Of a stretch of 64,000 bases of DNA, positions 20,099 through 29,639 are shown piece by piece. How positions within the stretch are numbered: the first letter of the stretch is position 1; each line of letters begins with the position of its first letter. Under the pieces are notes generated by a model. It was given only the letters and a program-made list of their open reading frames with translations, ran no database searches and was not told the DNA's origin. The stretch comes from Rhizobium sp. BK251 (GTDB lineage Bacteria > Pseudomonadota > Alphaproteobacteria > Rhizobiales > Rhizobiaceae): positions 496,001 to 560,000 of the forward strand of contig NZ_SLUQ01000005.1 in the NCBI RefSeq assembly GCF_004345245.1, given 5' to 3'. A program made the position numbers and the translations under genes.

Positions 20099-20124
20099 AA
20101 GGCGCCGGGAACGGCGCCTTTTCG
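20099..20124 (+). terminator. Rho-independent terminator after the chemoreceptor gene
   Basis: GGCGCCG (20101-20107) pairs with CGGCGCC (20112-20118) around GGAA, extended by AA/TT, and is followed by TTTTCG. Confidence 0.85.
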
Positions 20125-20495
20125 TTTCCGGGAATGCACCCTGGCGTCGATCGGTCGCTGCTCGCGGGAAGCGTCCAAGACCGGGGATGCCAGCAAAAGA
20201 GTGGGAATTGCCAAGATAATCACCGGCCCGCGAGAGAGGATGCCATCCGCATCAATTGTTGGTGAAGTCGCCGGCATGAAGAGCCCGACTGCAACCAAGG
20301 CGCCGGAAATGCTGGAAAAGCATTATCCGCTTCGGCAGCCTTGCCCCGCAGGTTCGGAGATTGGAAAGCGTGTCGCGATCTCTTATGATACCCACTGGCG
20401 CGCGGATCATGGATTCGCTTCGCCAGGTACTCGCCCGTCCGGTTGGACGGCGGGGCACGGATGGTCGGGCAATCCGGGATGAAGGTGATTGAAGT
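20125..20495. other. Gene-free stretch before the histidine kinase
   Basis: About 370 bases with only short, unconvincing frames; no motif or codon pattern supports a protein. It presumably contains the kinase promoter, which I cannot place. Confidence 0.5.
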
Positions 20496-21992
20496 ATGGA
20501 CCCGGTTGACGAGCAGAACAGCACGAAGGAGACAGGCGAAGCCACGACAGAGCGGGCTGCCGGTATGTTCACGGGATTATCGGGCAAGCTTCTCTGGCTG
20601 ACTGTCGTCTTCATCATGTTCGCCGAGGTACTGATTTTCGTTCCGTCGGTTGCCAACATGCGGCTGCGCTGGCTGGAGGACCGCCTCAACACGGCGGCAG
20701 CGGCCGCGATCGTCATCGATGGCCTGCAGCCGATCGAGCTTCCGCGCGCCTTGCAGAAGGAGACGCTGGAGGCGACGGGGACCAAGGCCATCGTCCTGCG
20801 CAAGGACGGAACCTCCCGTCTGCTCGCAATGTCCAGCATGCCGACTTCGGTCGACGAGCAGTATGATCTGACGTCCGTCACGCCTCTGACGGCAATCCGC
20901 GATGCACTGGACACGTTGATCTTCGGTGGCGGCCGCATCATCCGCGTCTTCGGGCCTGTCGGCGACACGAACACCGGCGTGGAGGTCGTGCTCAAGGACA
21001 ACAACCTCCGCAAGGCGATGTTCGCCTATGCGCGCAATGTCTTCTTCCTTTCCATTCTCATCTCACTCTTCACCGCGACGCTGATCTTCTTTGCGATCAA
21101 CCGCATGATGATCGTGCCGATCCGCCGGCTGACCGGAAGCATGCAGGAGTTTTCGAGCGATCCGGACGATCCCGAGCGCGTCTTCAAGGCGGATAGCGGG
21201 CGGGACGAACTTTCTGTCGCCGGACGCCATCTTTCCGCGATGCAGGCGCAGCTGCAGAAGACCTTGAAGCAGCAGAAAAACCTTGCCGCTCTCGGGCTCG
21301 CGGTCTCCAAGATCAATCATGACATGCGCAATATCCTCGCCTCGGCGCAGCTGATGTCCGATCGCCTCGTTCGCGTCGACGACCCGATGGTGAAGAGCTT
21401 CGCCCCGAAGCTCCTGCGCACGATCGACCGCGCCGTGGGATATACCAACGAGGTCCTTTCCTTCGGCAAGGCTACGGAATCCGCACCCCGCCGGCGGCGG
21501 CTCCTGCTTGGCGATCTGATGCAGGAGGTCAAGGATATCCTTGCGATCGATCCGGAAAGCGACATCGAGTTTCTGGAGCAGATCCCGAATGATCTCGAGG
21601 TGGATGCGGATGGCGAGCAGCTTTTCCGCATCATCTACAATCTCTGCCGCAATGCCTACCAGGCCATGGCCGCCTCGGATGGCGAAGATCCGCTTCGTCG
21701 CATCACCGTCTCTGCCAATCGGATGGGAAGCGTGGTCAGTATCACCGTCGACGATACGGGTCCGGGCATGCCGCAGAAGGCGAAGCAGAACCTTTTCACT
21801 GCCTTCAGGGGGGCTGCCCGCTCCGGCGGTACGGGCCTTGGCCTTGCCATTGCCCGCGAACTCGTGCTCGCCCACGGCGGCACCATCGCGCTCGTGGAAA
21901 AGCCCGCGGCAGGCACGCAGTTCAGGATCGAAATTCCCGACCGGCCTGTCTCGCTCAATGATTATCGCAGCCGTACGCGCCACGAAAAATAA
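20496..21992 (+). CDS. Sensor histidine kinase (orphan)
   Basis: The 498-residue protein has two membrane segments (about 29-50 and 185-205) around a periplasmic sensor of about 135 residues, then a HAMP-like linker. The kinase core follows: the H-box KINHDMRNILASAQLMSDRL (phosphorylated His near residue 275), the N-box RIIYNLCRNAYQAM, and the ATP-lid motifs VDDTGPGM and GGTGLGLAIARELVLAHGGT. No response regulator is adjacent, so its partner lies elsewhere. The periplasmic part is not recognisable, so the signal is unknown. Confidence 0.9.
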   Translation: MDPVDEQNSTKETGEATTERAAGMFTGLSGKLLWLTVVFIMFAEVLIFVPSVANMRLRWLEDRLNTAAAAAIVIDGLQPIELPRALQKETLEATGTKAIVLRKDGTSRLLAMSSMPTSVDEQYDLTSVTPLTAIRDALDTLIFGGGRIIRVFGPVGDTNTGVEVVLKDNNLRKAMFAYARNVFFLSILISLFTATLIFFAINRMMIVPIRRLTGSMQEFSSDPDDPERVFKADSGRDELSVAGRHLSAMQAQLQKTLKQQKNLAALGLAVSKINHDMRNILASAQLMSDRLVRVDDPMVKSFAPKLLRTIDRAVGYTNEVLSFGKATESAPRRRRLLLGDLMQEVKDILAIDPESDIEFLEQIPNDLEVDADGEQLFRIIYNLCRNAYQAMAASDGEDPLRRITVSANRMGSVVSITVDDTGPGMPQKAKQNLFTAFRGAARSGGTGLGLAIARELVLAHGGTIALVEKPAAGTQFRIEIPDRPVSLNDYRSRTRHEK

Positions 21993-22217
21993 CGCGAAAC
22001 CGCGTTCTCGCCGATCCATTGCAAGCCACGATGAACAGCTTCAACAGGGCGCAACGCCTTGAATCTTCGGCTGATCTGCTCCGCGGTCGATGCCCGTTGC
22101 CGGCGCACTCATGGCGGCGGAGGAAAATTGCTCTTTTTTCCGAAAGGCTCTTGCATTCCCCGGACGGACGCTTTAGAGGATCGCCCACGCAAACGGTCTG
22201 GAACCGCTTGACGATAC

Positions 22218-22294
22218 GCACCCGTAGCTCAGCTGGATAGAGCACCAGACTACGAATCTGGGGGTCAGGAGTTCGAATCTCTTCGGGTGCGCCA
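22218..22294 (+). tRNA. tRNA-Arg (anticodon ACG)
   Basis: The acceptor stem GCACCCG (22218-22224) pairs with CGGGTGC (22284-22290), followed by G and an encoded CCA. The D-arm AGCTCAGCTGGATAGAGC, the anticodon loop CTACGAA (anticodon ACG, read as inosine after editing) and the T-loop GTTCGAATC are all in place. It marks the left border of a decayed accessory stretch that includes two diverged copies of its 3' end. Confidence 0.96.
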
Positions 22295-22423
22295 TTCTTC
22301 CTAAAACTCTTCTGAGCTTGCGGCGGCCGCTTCTTGTACGATGCCGGCCATAGAGGACGCATCGTCGATCATCTCCGGTGCTGCACCGCTGCACTCGTTG
22401 CGACGCGACCAACTCACCTTCGC

Positions 22424-22636
22424 CTAGCTTCCGCGGCGCCGCATTGATGATATGAGATAGCCCAATGCAAGCGTCATGGCGGCGACTGCTATTCCGGTGC
22501 TGATCACACCCGCCGGCGTTATTCTGGCACTGCCTTGCAAGGTAATGTGTTTTCCCACGCGCAGATCGAAAGTGGATTTGATTTCCTCTGGGTGTGAGGG
22601 GACTGCGGTCGGAGACTCCTCCTGAATGACTGTCAT
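22424..22636 (-). CDS. Small single-pass membrane protein, function unknown
   Basis: The ATG at 22636 is preceded by GGAG at seven bases and opens a 70-residue frame (MTVIQEESPTAVPSHPEEIK). The C-terminal half has one membrane segment (GVISTGIAVAAMTLALGYLI) followed by a positive SSMRRRGS end, so the N-terminus is probably outside and the tail cytoplasmic. I do not recognise a family. The clean ribosome site and the hydrophobic segment with positive flank support a real gene. Confidence 0.55.
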   Translation of the reverse strand: MTVIQEESPTAVPSHPEEIKSTFDLRVGKHITLQGSARITPAGVISTGIAVAAMTLALGYLISSMRRRGS

Positions 22637-22715
22637 TTTGAAGCTCCGTTGCAAATGCGCCGCCTGATACCCACCCCAAGATGGGTGGATGCTACGGTAA
22701 CATAGCAGTTCGCAG

Positions 22716-22743
22716 ATTCATCTCGTCCGGCGCGCCAAAATTC
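22716..22743. repeat. Diverged copy of the tRNA-Arg 3' end (copy A)
   Basis: TTCATCTCGTCCGGCGCGCCA resembles the tRNA 3' end (CTCTTCGGGTGCGCCA) and matches copy B at 23710-23740 at 18 of 19 positions over TTCATCTCGTCCxGCGCGCCA. It could be an attachment-site remnant. Confidence 0.5.
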
Positions 22744-22865
22744 CACCAATCCAGAACGAGGCTGGGCTCAGAGCCGCCATTCGCCCGAGCGGACGCTGAG
22801 CGAATCCAGCCGGGATGAACCCTCATCGCCATGCCAAACCAGAAGGCGGCGCGGTTCGGCGGGCG

Positions 22866-23134
22866 TAGCGGCGATGGTAATTCCGGTGCGCATCCGCCAT
22901 ACTCCGCAGCAAGCGCCCCGGAGTTCTGACCTGGACGGTCGACGGCAAGCTGTTCGATATCGGTCCGGGGCAGGCATGGTCACACCCGCCGTGATCGGTC
23001 CGCCGTTTTTCCGCGAAGCCGCCGAGGTGATTAATGCGGCGGCCGATGGCCCACCTGATGCGACAAAGCTGGTGGCGATCATGCGTGTGCACGGTCTGAT
23101 ACCGGCTGTTGCGCTATCTCAGGCCGCGCGGTGA
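22866..23134 (+). pseudogene. Remnant of a cupin-domain protein
   Basis: Two frames give cupin-like pieces. One at 22923-22982 reads VLTWTVDGKLFDIGPGQAWS, the strand pair after the first cupin motif. Then, in another frame from 22976, VTPAVIGPPFFREAAEVINA and ADGPPDATKLVAIMRVHGL follow, the usual helical tail of such small cupins, ending TGA at 23134. The stretch between them (second His motif) is missing, so the gene is deleted and frameshifted. Family assignment is from pattern recall only. Confidence 0.5.
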
Positions 23135-23215
23135 GCACGACCATGGGTCGCAAGCGGCTGATTGTCCGTTGTGCGACGAGGTGTTGAGCAAGTTTCGAAG
23201 CGTCAGGAGGCAAAG

Positions 23216-23599
23216 ATGCCACGCGTAACACTGGTCGGGTTTGACCCGCAGACAGTCGATTTTTCAGATCCGGCTTTCCCGCCGGGAATGAACGCAGAAA
23301 AGATAAATGCCGGCATCGCGTTGGCACTGGAGCAGATGAAGGAACGGGGATGGGAAGGTGATTTCTGCCCGATCCGTCCCGACGAAACGGCCGGGCAGAC
23401 CGTGGAGCATCACCTGGCTTCCGCAGACTATGCGTGCGTCGTCATCGGCGCCGGGGTTCGTCTGCCTCCCAAAGGACTTGCGCTGTTCGAGGCGGTCGTC
23501 AACGCGGTGCATCGCGCGGCTCCGGGCGCCACAATCGCTTTTAACACACGGCCCGACGACAGCGCCGACGCCGCCGCCCGATGGCTGCCGCCCGATTGA
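23216..23599 (+). CDS. Conserved hypothetical protein (127 aa)
   Basis: Starts MPRVTLVGFDPQTVDFSDPA with GGAGG five bases before the ATG. It is a compact soluble alpha/beta-looking protein: a first strand VTLVGFD, then LALEQMKERGWEGDFCPI, SADYACVVIGAGVRLPPKGL and AAPGATIAFNTRPDDSADAA, suggestive of a small Rossmann-like domain. No catalytic motif is evident. It is intact although flanked by gene remnants. Confidence 0.6.
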   Translation: MPRVTLVGFDPQTVDFSDPAFPPGMNAEKINAGIALALEQMKERGWEGDFCPIRPDETAGQTVEHHLASADYACVVIGAGVRLPPKGLALFEAVVNAVHRAAPGATIAFNTRPDDSADAAARWLPPD

Positions 23600-23709
23600 A
23601 CGCGGCCGGGCGGATTTCGAAGGCTCCAACTCGCTACACAGCAGAAATTTCGACAGTCAGATTTGGTTCCTGCCAAGCTAGGTAGAAATGGCAATCACAT
23701 AGGAGCGCC

Positions 23710-23740
23710 GAGTTTCATCTCGTCCAGCGCGCCATTCTTC
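23710..23740. repeat. Diverged copy of the tRNA-Arg 3' end (copy B)
   Basis: GAGTTTCATCTCGTCCAGCG continues as CGCCATTCTTC. It aligns with the tRNA T-arm, acceptor and flank (22269-22300), including an exact 12-base identity GCGCCATTCTTC that extends past the CCA. This suggests an attachment-site duplication left by an integrative element. Confidence 0.55.
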
Positions 23741-23862
23741 GACGATTGCGGGACAAAACTGGGCACCGAAACCCCCTCCACGCGACGTCGACATACGCGG
23801 ATACACCCCATTGCCTACTGATCTTTTTGGGAGCTTAATCGGCTTGCAACTCCCCGTGGTAG

Positions 23863-24096
23863 GAATTCGCCGATCGTCGGACACCCACGCAGGCTGGCGG
23901 CTTTAGCGCCGCCGATCTTGAGAGGAACGCTGACGGCTCGGTCAGCGTCTGGTTCGGACCGAAGGCACCGGAAGGCAAGGAGGCAAACTGGGTTCCGACC
24001 GACCCCGATCGCCGCTTCGACCTCATGTTCCGGTTCGTTGCGCCGGCCAGGGCGGGGGTGTGGAGGTTGCTGGAGGTCGCGAAGACGCCCGTTTAG
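23863..24096 (+). pseudogene. C-terminal fragment of a DUF1254/DUF1214 protein
   Basis: An open frame without a usable start reads LERNADGSVSVWFGPKAPEG, KEANWVPTDPDRRFDLMFRF and then VAPARAGVWRLLEVAKTPV to a TAG at 24094. This is the terminal strand region of DUF1214 (the C-terminal partner of DUF1254), with no N-terminal part upstream. A related complete but frameshifted copy starts 50 bases later, so this is the tail of a lost tandem paralogue. Confidence 0.7.
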
Positions 24097-24146
24097 GCAG
24101 TGCGTGAAAAATCGTTGCGCCAAAAGACAACAGGGAGGACCAACCG

Positions 24147-25603
24147 ATGCGGAAGACTCTGATCGCGATTGTTCTGGGCGCCGTGCTTGGCGCCACTGCC
24201 GGGCTTCCAGCGAATGCTGAGGATCTTTCTCCCTCTCTCCTATGGGGCCGCGCGATGCCGCCTGGTCCCGACGCACGGGTCAAGATCACCGAGCCTTACG
24301 CCCGCATGGTCGCGCGCGACGCCTATTTCTGGGCTTGGCCGATGCTCAATATCTATAACAAGCGGCTCGGTTTCGGTCAGGCGCCGGAGCCGGGCTTACT
24401 GGACGGTATCTTGCCTTTCGCGCCCGTCAATCGGCTTGCGATGCTCACGGACTATATCGATCCGGCGGAACGCGCGGTCGCTTGCCCGAACCAGGACGTC
24501 GCCTATGGCGGCGGCCCGCTTGGGCTCGATGTGAGTCCCGTCGTCATCCAGGTTCCGGATTTTGGCGATCGCTTCTGGGTCTATCAGATTGTTGATCTGC
24601 GCACCGACAGCTTCGCTTCACTCGGCAAGATGTATGGCACGACGCCCGGCTTCTATCTGCTCGTCGGACCAAACTGGCATGGCAATGTCCCAAAGGGCAT
24701 CACCCGGGTGTTTCGCTCGACGACCAATACAGGCTTCGTCGCGCCGCGCGTCTTCGTCGATGACACTCCAGACGACAAGCGCGCGGCCCAGGGCGCGATC
24801 AGTGGCATCGACATGTATCCGCTCGCCGAGTTTGACGGAACGATGAAGCGCCACGACTGGAGCAAGCTGCCAAAGTTCCCGTCGCCAGGCTCGGGTGGCG
24901 GCGCGGAAACCAAATGGGTGTTTCCCGACAAGTTCATAGATCAACTGCCTCTCGTCCTCGCCGATGCGCAGCCGCTGCCCGGCGAAGAAGCGCGTTACGC
25001 GCAAATGCTGGCCGTCGTCGAGGCGACGAAAATGGATCCGGCGCTCAAGAAGGCCGTTATTGACGAGGCGACGAGGTCGCGCCCCTGCTTCAGTTCCGCA
25101 ACTGGGGACTGCGGCTGCCGCATAATTGGAGCACCACCTCCAACAACGCCGCCTTCGGGACCGACACGTTCACCCGCACTGCGGTCGCCAAGTCCAACAT
25201 CCTCGTCAACGCGCCGCTCGAAACCAAGTATTTCTATCAGGACCTCGACGCTGCGGGCGCGCGGCTCAACAGCGCCAACCGCTATACAGTGACCTTCGCC
25301 AAGGACCAAACCCCACCGGTGAACGGTTTCTGGTCGCTCACGCTCTATGACGTCGAGCACTTCTTCGCGCCGAACGATCTCAATCGATATTCGGTCGGCA
25401 CCAAGAGCAAGACGCTCCTCGCCAACGCCGACGGCTCGCTTACGATCTACGTGCAGGCCGATCCGCCGCCGGAGGCGCAGCGTGCGAACTGGCTGCCGGC
25501 GCCGAAGGGAGCCGACTTCTCGCTCTATATGCGCGCCTACTGGCCGAAGACCGCGATCATCGACGGCTCATGGACGCCGCCCGCGGTGCAGCGCATGGAC
25601 TGA
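24147..25603 (+). pseudogene. DUF1254/DUF1214 exported protein, broken by one frameshift
   Basis: Begins MRKTLIAIVLGAVLGATAGL, a signal peptide ending near ANA, after a GGGAGG ribosome site. DUF1254 features follow (RMVARDAYFWAWPMLNIYNK, PNQDVAYGGGPLGLDVSPVV, VYQIVDLRTDSFASLGKMYG). Around 25065-25068 the coding sense moves to another frame: the first frame drifts after AVIDEA, while the second reads DEVAPLLQFRNWGLRLPHNW through the DUF1214 domain (GFWSLTLYDVEHFFAPNDLN) to 25603. One missing base explains it, so it is either a recent pseudogene or a sequencing error. Biochemical function is unknown. Confidence 0.8.
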
Positions 25604-25925
25604 GCTGCAATATCCGCTCTGGCGAATTCCTTTCGTGCTTGGGACCGATCCCAAGGGTCGATTGCGGGCCAATGCTCCATCGCTCGTGAACTCACATGCA
25701 ACCGTAATTGTCAGACAAATTGGCGCCTTCGCGCCTTGCGATAGAAAATCACGGCGCCGGGCAAAACAAATCCCCTAAAGCGAGTGTCTTCCTTGCTTTG
25801 TGCGGCTGGCATCGTATTGTCTTAGGGTGAATTCCATGGAAGTGGTTTGAGTTTTCCGTCGTGCCGACACCCCTCCGCCTAGCGAATGAACGGCTGTCGG
25901 CAATGAAGCCCTGGCGCCAGTAGCG
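25604..25925. other. Gene-free stretch before the winged-helix ATPase regulator
   Basis: About 320 bases with no supported frame and no recognisable RNA or repeat. It probably carries the promoter of the 25926 gene. Confidence 0.45.
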
Positions 25926-28778
25926 ATGCACACGACTGCCGGAACGACCTTCGGCCCGTTCACTCTCTTCATCTCGGAACGTCTCCTTGAACGTGACGGC
26001 GTGCCTGTCGCCGTCGGCAGCCGAGCGCTGGATATCCTGATCGCACTCGTGGGGCAGGCGGGCGAGATCGTCAGCAAGAGGGAGCTCGTGGATCAGATCT
26101 GGCCCGACACCACGGTCGATGAGGGCGCGCTTCGCGTCCATATCGCGGGCCTGCGCAAGGCGATGGGCGACGGTGTAGATGGTCAGCGCTTCATCGCGAA
26201 CATCCCCGGCCGCGGCTATTGCTTTGTGGCTCCGATCGGCAAATCCGGCGCCGCCTCTGCCCCTCCGACGGCCGCGGCACCGCCCGAAGTGCCCCGTGCC
26301 TCCACCTTACCGCCTGTGCTCGCCAGGATGATTGGCCGCGACAAGACGGTTGCCGAAATCGTAGAGCTTGTCCATCAAATGCGCTTCGTGACGATCGTCG
26401 GGCCGGGCGGCATGGGCAAGACGTCGGTTGCGATTGCTGTCGGCAACAAGCTTCGGAGTGCCTTCGCCGATGAGGTCTATTTCGTCGACATCGGCCAGGT
26501 GAGCGATCCGGATCTCGTTGCGAGCTCCGTTGCAGCCGCACTCGGCATTGTGGTTCATGCCGGAGATCCCGTCTTCGCGATCGTCACGGCCCTTCGCGGG
26601 CGGCGCATTCTCGTCATTCTCGATTGTTGCGAGCATGTCATCGAAGCGGCTGCGGCGCTGGCCGAGAGGCTGTTCGCAGGCTGCTCCGACATCCATATAC
26701 TTGCCACCAGCCGCGAGGCGCTCCGCGTTGACGGAGAGCAGGTTCATCTGCTCGGCCCGCTCGACGCGCCCCCGCGCGGAGAGACGCTGAGCGCGGCGCA
26801 CGCGATGACATTTCCCGCCGTGCAACTCCTCCTCGAACGCGCAAGCGCCAGCGGAAACCGTTTCGAGATGACGGATGCGAACGCGCCCGTCATTGCCGAC
26901 ATCTGTCAGAAGCTGGATGGCATTGCGCTCGCCATAGAGCTTGCTGCCGGCAGCATGGGAACCTTCGGCCTGCAGGGCGTAGCCTCTCTTCTCGACAACA
27001 GATTCAGGTTGCTGCTTCAGGGACGCCGCACCGCGCTGCCGCGCCACCAGACCCTGAGTGCGATGCTCGATTGGAGCTACAACCTTCTTCCGCAGGAGGA
27101 GCGGCTGATCCTCAGGCGTCTTTCCGTGTTTGTCGGCACCTTCACGCTCGAGGCCGCTCAGGCGATCGCCCGCGACGATGCGATCGATGAGCATCGGACT
27201 ACCGACATTGTTCTCAACCTCGTCAGCAAATCCCTTGTCTCGACGAAGATTTCCGATGCGGCGACCCGGTTCCGGCTGCTGGACACGACGCGCGCCTATG
27301 CCTTTGCCAAGCTTGTGGAGGCAGAAGAGGCCGCCGTCACCCAGGCCGTGCACTGCGCCTATTTCCGCGATGTTCTCGACGCGGCGGTGGCCGCCTCCCT
27401 GTTGCCTGCGGGTTCCGGTGCACTTGCGGCACTTTCCGAGCATCTCGGCAATATCCGCTCGGCGCTGAGATGGAGCCTCGAGAGTGGGGCTGACCTCGAA
27501 AACGGCGCACGCCTTGCGGCCGGCGCGGCGGCGCTCTTTCTTGAACTGTCGTTGCTGGCCGAGTGCAGCTTGTGGACCGAGCGCGCACTGGCGGCGCTGA
27601 GCCCCGCCCAGATCGGCTCGCGAACCGAGATGGAGCTGCGGGCTTCCTTTGGCGTGTCGCTCATGTTCACCAAGGGCAACATCGTGAATGCGCAGGCGGC
27701 GCTCACGAAGAGCCTCGCCCTTGCGCAGGCGCTCGACGACCCCTACCAGGAACTGCGACTTCTCGGCGGCCTCAACATATTCCAGATCCGCCTTGGCGAC
27801 TTCAGGGAAGCACTTGTGATCGCAAAGCAGGCGAAGGAGGTCTCGCTGAGAGTCAGCGATCCTGCGGCCGGCACGATCGTCGACTGGATGCTCGGAACCG
27901 CCTATCACCTGCTTGGCGATCAGGTCGCTGCCCACGCCCATTGCGAAAGCGTGCTCGGCCAGCACACCCTGTCGCAGCGCATCAATACCATTCATCTGGG
28001 CTTCGATCATCGGATCCGTGCGCTCGTCGCTCTGGGACGGACACTCTGGTTGCGCGGCTTCCCGGAGAGGGCCTCCGAGGTGGCACATTTCACCATCAAG
28101 GAAGCCGCGACGCTCGAGAACCCGGTCTCGGTCTGCATCGGCTACATCTATACCGCTGCCGTCTTCCTCTGGAACGCGGATTGGGAGACTGCCGAGGATG
28201 TTATCGAGCAGTTGATCACCCACGCTCAAAGGCATTTCCTCGACCCATACCATGCGGTCGGGCTTGGATTGAAGGGAGAGCTTGCCGTCAGGCGCGGCGA
28301 ATGCGCGGCCGGGAAGGTGCTCCTGAAAACCGCGCTCACAGCCATGGAAACCGAGCGGCACCACGTGCTCAAGACGGCGGCGATGATAGCGCTTGCCGAG
28401 GGCTTTGCGCAGTCGGGCGAGCATCGCCAGGCACTTGAGGTCATCGACCGGACGATCGCGATCGTCGGCGAGACGGAGCAATCCGTCGACATGCCGGAAA
28501 TGCTGCGCCTCAAGGCCGAGTTTCTGCAGGCGCTGGGTCCGGGTGCCGAAGAAGAGGCTCTCTCTATCCTGGAACACGCCCTAGCCGTCGCACGCCAGCA
28601 ATCGGCCCTTGGCTGGGAATTGCGCGTGGCAATGAGCCTTGCCCGGCTGCAACTGCGGCGCGGCGGTCCATCTGACGCTTTCCTTCCCCTTCGAAGCGCC
28701 TATGACCGCTTCACGGAGGGCTTCGAGAGGCGCGATCTCGTGGATGCGGCGCAACTCTTGGGTTCAATCGAAACCTGA
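25926..28778 (+). CDS. Winged-helix transcriptional regulator with NTPase and helical-repeat domains
   Basis: A 950-residue regulator. Residues about 5-105 form an OmpR-type winged helix (GSRALDILIALVGQAGEIVS, RVHIAGLRKAM, IPGRGYCFV). Residues about 130-400 form a STAND/AP-ATPase: Walker A VGPGGMGKTSVAIAVG, Walker B RILVILDCCEHVIEAAAALA, then ILATSREALRVDGE. The remaining 500 residues are helical repeats of TPR type. Such proteins are large ATP-dependent switches whose repeats bind the inducer or partner. There is no strong ribosome site at 25926. The targets may be the adjoining DUF1254 or oxidoreductase genes; that is inference only. Confidence 0.85.
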   Translation: MHTTAGTTFGPFTLFISERLLERDGVPVAVGSRALDILIALVGQAGEIVSKRELVDQIWPDTTVDEGALRVHIAGLRKAMGDGVDGQRFIANIPGRGYCFVAPIGKSGAASAPPTAAAPPEVPRASTLPPVLARMIGRDKTVAEIVELVHQMRFVTIVGPGGMGKTSVAIAVGNKLRSAFADEVYFVDIGQVSDPDLVASSVAAALGIVVHAGDPVFAIVTALRGRRILVILDCCEHVIEAAAALAERLFAGCSDIHILATSREALRVDGEQVHLLGPLDAPPRGETLSAAHAMTFPAVQLLLERASASGNRFEMTDANAPVIADICQKLDGIALAIELAAGSMGTFGLQGVASLLDNRFRLLLQGRRTALPRHQTLSAMLDWSYNLLPQEERLILRRLSVFVGTFTLEAAQAIARDDAIDEHRTTDIVLNLVSKSLVSTKISDAATRFRLLDTTRAYAFAKLVEAEEAAVTQAVHCAYFRDVLDAAVAASLLPAGSGALAALSEHLGNIRSALRWSLESGADLENGARLAAGAAALFLELSLLAECSLWTERALAALSPAQIGSRTEMELRASFGVSLMFTKGNIVNAQAALTKSLALAQALDDPYQELRLLGGLNIFQIRLGDFREALVIAKQAKEVSLRVSDPAAGTIVDWMLGTAYHLLGDQVAAHAHCESVLGQHTLSQRINTIHLGFDHRIRALVALGRTLWLRGFPERASEVAHFTIKEAATLENPVSVCIGYIYTAAVFLWNADWETAEDVIEQLITHAQRHFLDPYHAVGLGLKGELAVRRGECAAGKVLLKTALTAMETERHHVLKTAAMIALAEGFAQSGEHRQALEVIDRTIAIVGETEQSVDMPEMLRLKAEFLQALGPGAEEEALSILEHALAVARQQSALGWELRVAMSLARLQLRRGGPSDAFLPLRSAYDRFTEGFERRDLVDAAQLLGSIET

Positions 28779-28921
28779 AAAAAATCTGAAAACGACAACC
28801 TATGGTCAGATAGGCAAGGTGCTTAACACCTCTTTGCAACACATAACATACGTCCTCGACAGAAATCGCCATAGTAGTAACCACTGTCGCGCGCAATGGC
28901 GCTCTTCATGGGTAGAATTGC

Positions 28922-29611
28922 ATGGCCGTCAAGTTACCTTCCATCATTTCCGTTTTCCATCAGGCGGTCGAGCGCACTGATTTTGCCGCGCTAGAGGCAA
29001 TTCTGGCCGATGATGCCGTCGTTGTGCACGAAGGCAAGGAGATCGTGCGCGACAATCTCAGGTCGTGGTTTGAGGGCTGCGCGCAGGGCGGGAGAACCAG
29101 TCTCCGCCCACTGGACGTTTCGAAGAAGAACAATGGCGCGACGCTGACCGCTGTCTTTCACGATGTCGGCAGATCGAACGAACTGAATCGCGCCGTTGAA
29201 ATGGAATGTCGCTTCCTCCTGACCGGAGGAAAAGTCGCTTCACTTCACGTCGAGCGTCGCAACCTGCCGGCGATGCCCGCATGTGTCGAGGCCTATATCT
29301 GTGCTACCAACTCGTCAGACCTGGAGGCGCTGGTGGCGAGCTTTGCCGAAGATTCGATGGTCAACGATCAATTCCGGGACTATTGGGGCAAGCAGGCGAT
29401 CGGGGAATGGTCCGCAAGGGACATCATCGGCGCGGAACTCACCATGTTCGTCACGAATGTCGTTCAGCATCATGGCCACACAGTCGTGACCGCCAATGTC
29501 GAGGGGAATTTCGATGCGCGAGGCCTGCCGGAGCCCTTCGTTCTCGCCTTCTATTTTTCCTCGACCGACAACGAGATCGTCCAGCTTCTTATCTTGCGCA
29601 ATCAGGTCTGA
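28922..29611 (+). CDS. Tandem SnoaL/NTF2-like domain protein
   Basis: The 229-residue product is two NTF2-fold SnoaL-like halves. The first is about 1-115 (FHQAVERTDFAALEAILADD, VVHEGKEIVRDNLRSWFEGC) and the second about 118-229 (VEAYICATNSSDLEALVASF, EDSMVNDQFRDYWGKQAIGE). Such folds serve as small-molecule enzymes (isomerases, dehydratases) or binding modules. The second half keeps the helix-helix-strand pattern of the first, so this is an internal duplication. It converges with the VOC gene at 29640. Confidence 0.75.
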   Translation: MAVKLPSIISVFHQAVERTDFAALEAILADDAVVVHEGKEIVRDNLRSWFEGCAQGGRTSLRPLDVSKKNNGATLTAVFHDVGRSNELNRAVEMECRFLLTGGKVASLHVERRNLPAMPACVEAYICATNSSDLEALVASFAEDSMVNDQFRDYWGKQAIGEWSARDIIGAELTMFVTNVVQHHGHTVVTANVEGNFDARGLPEPFVLAFYFSSTDNEIVQLLILRNQV

Positions 29612-29639
29612 TCTCGTCCGGCGAGAGCCGCAGCCACAG

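Noticed and set aside
20125..20495. Possible small genes before the histidine kinase
   Set aside because: The short frames have no ribosome site, domain or consistent codon pattern.
22173..22679. Minus-strand frame across the tRNA-Arg (MAHPKRFELLTPRFVVWCS...)
   Set aside because: This is the well-known spurious peptide from translating the antisense of a tRNA gene; the same applies to the overlapping frame 21955-22362.
26307..28577. 756-residue minus-strand frame opposite the winged-helix ATPase
   Set aside because: The real gene has clear Walker motifs on the plus strand; the antisense frame shows no domains.
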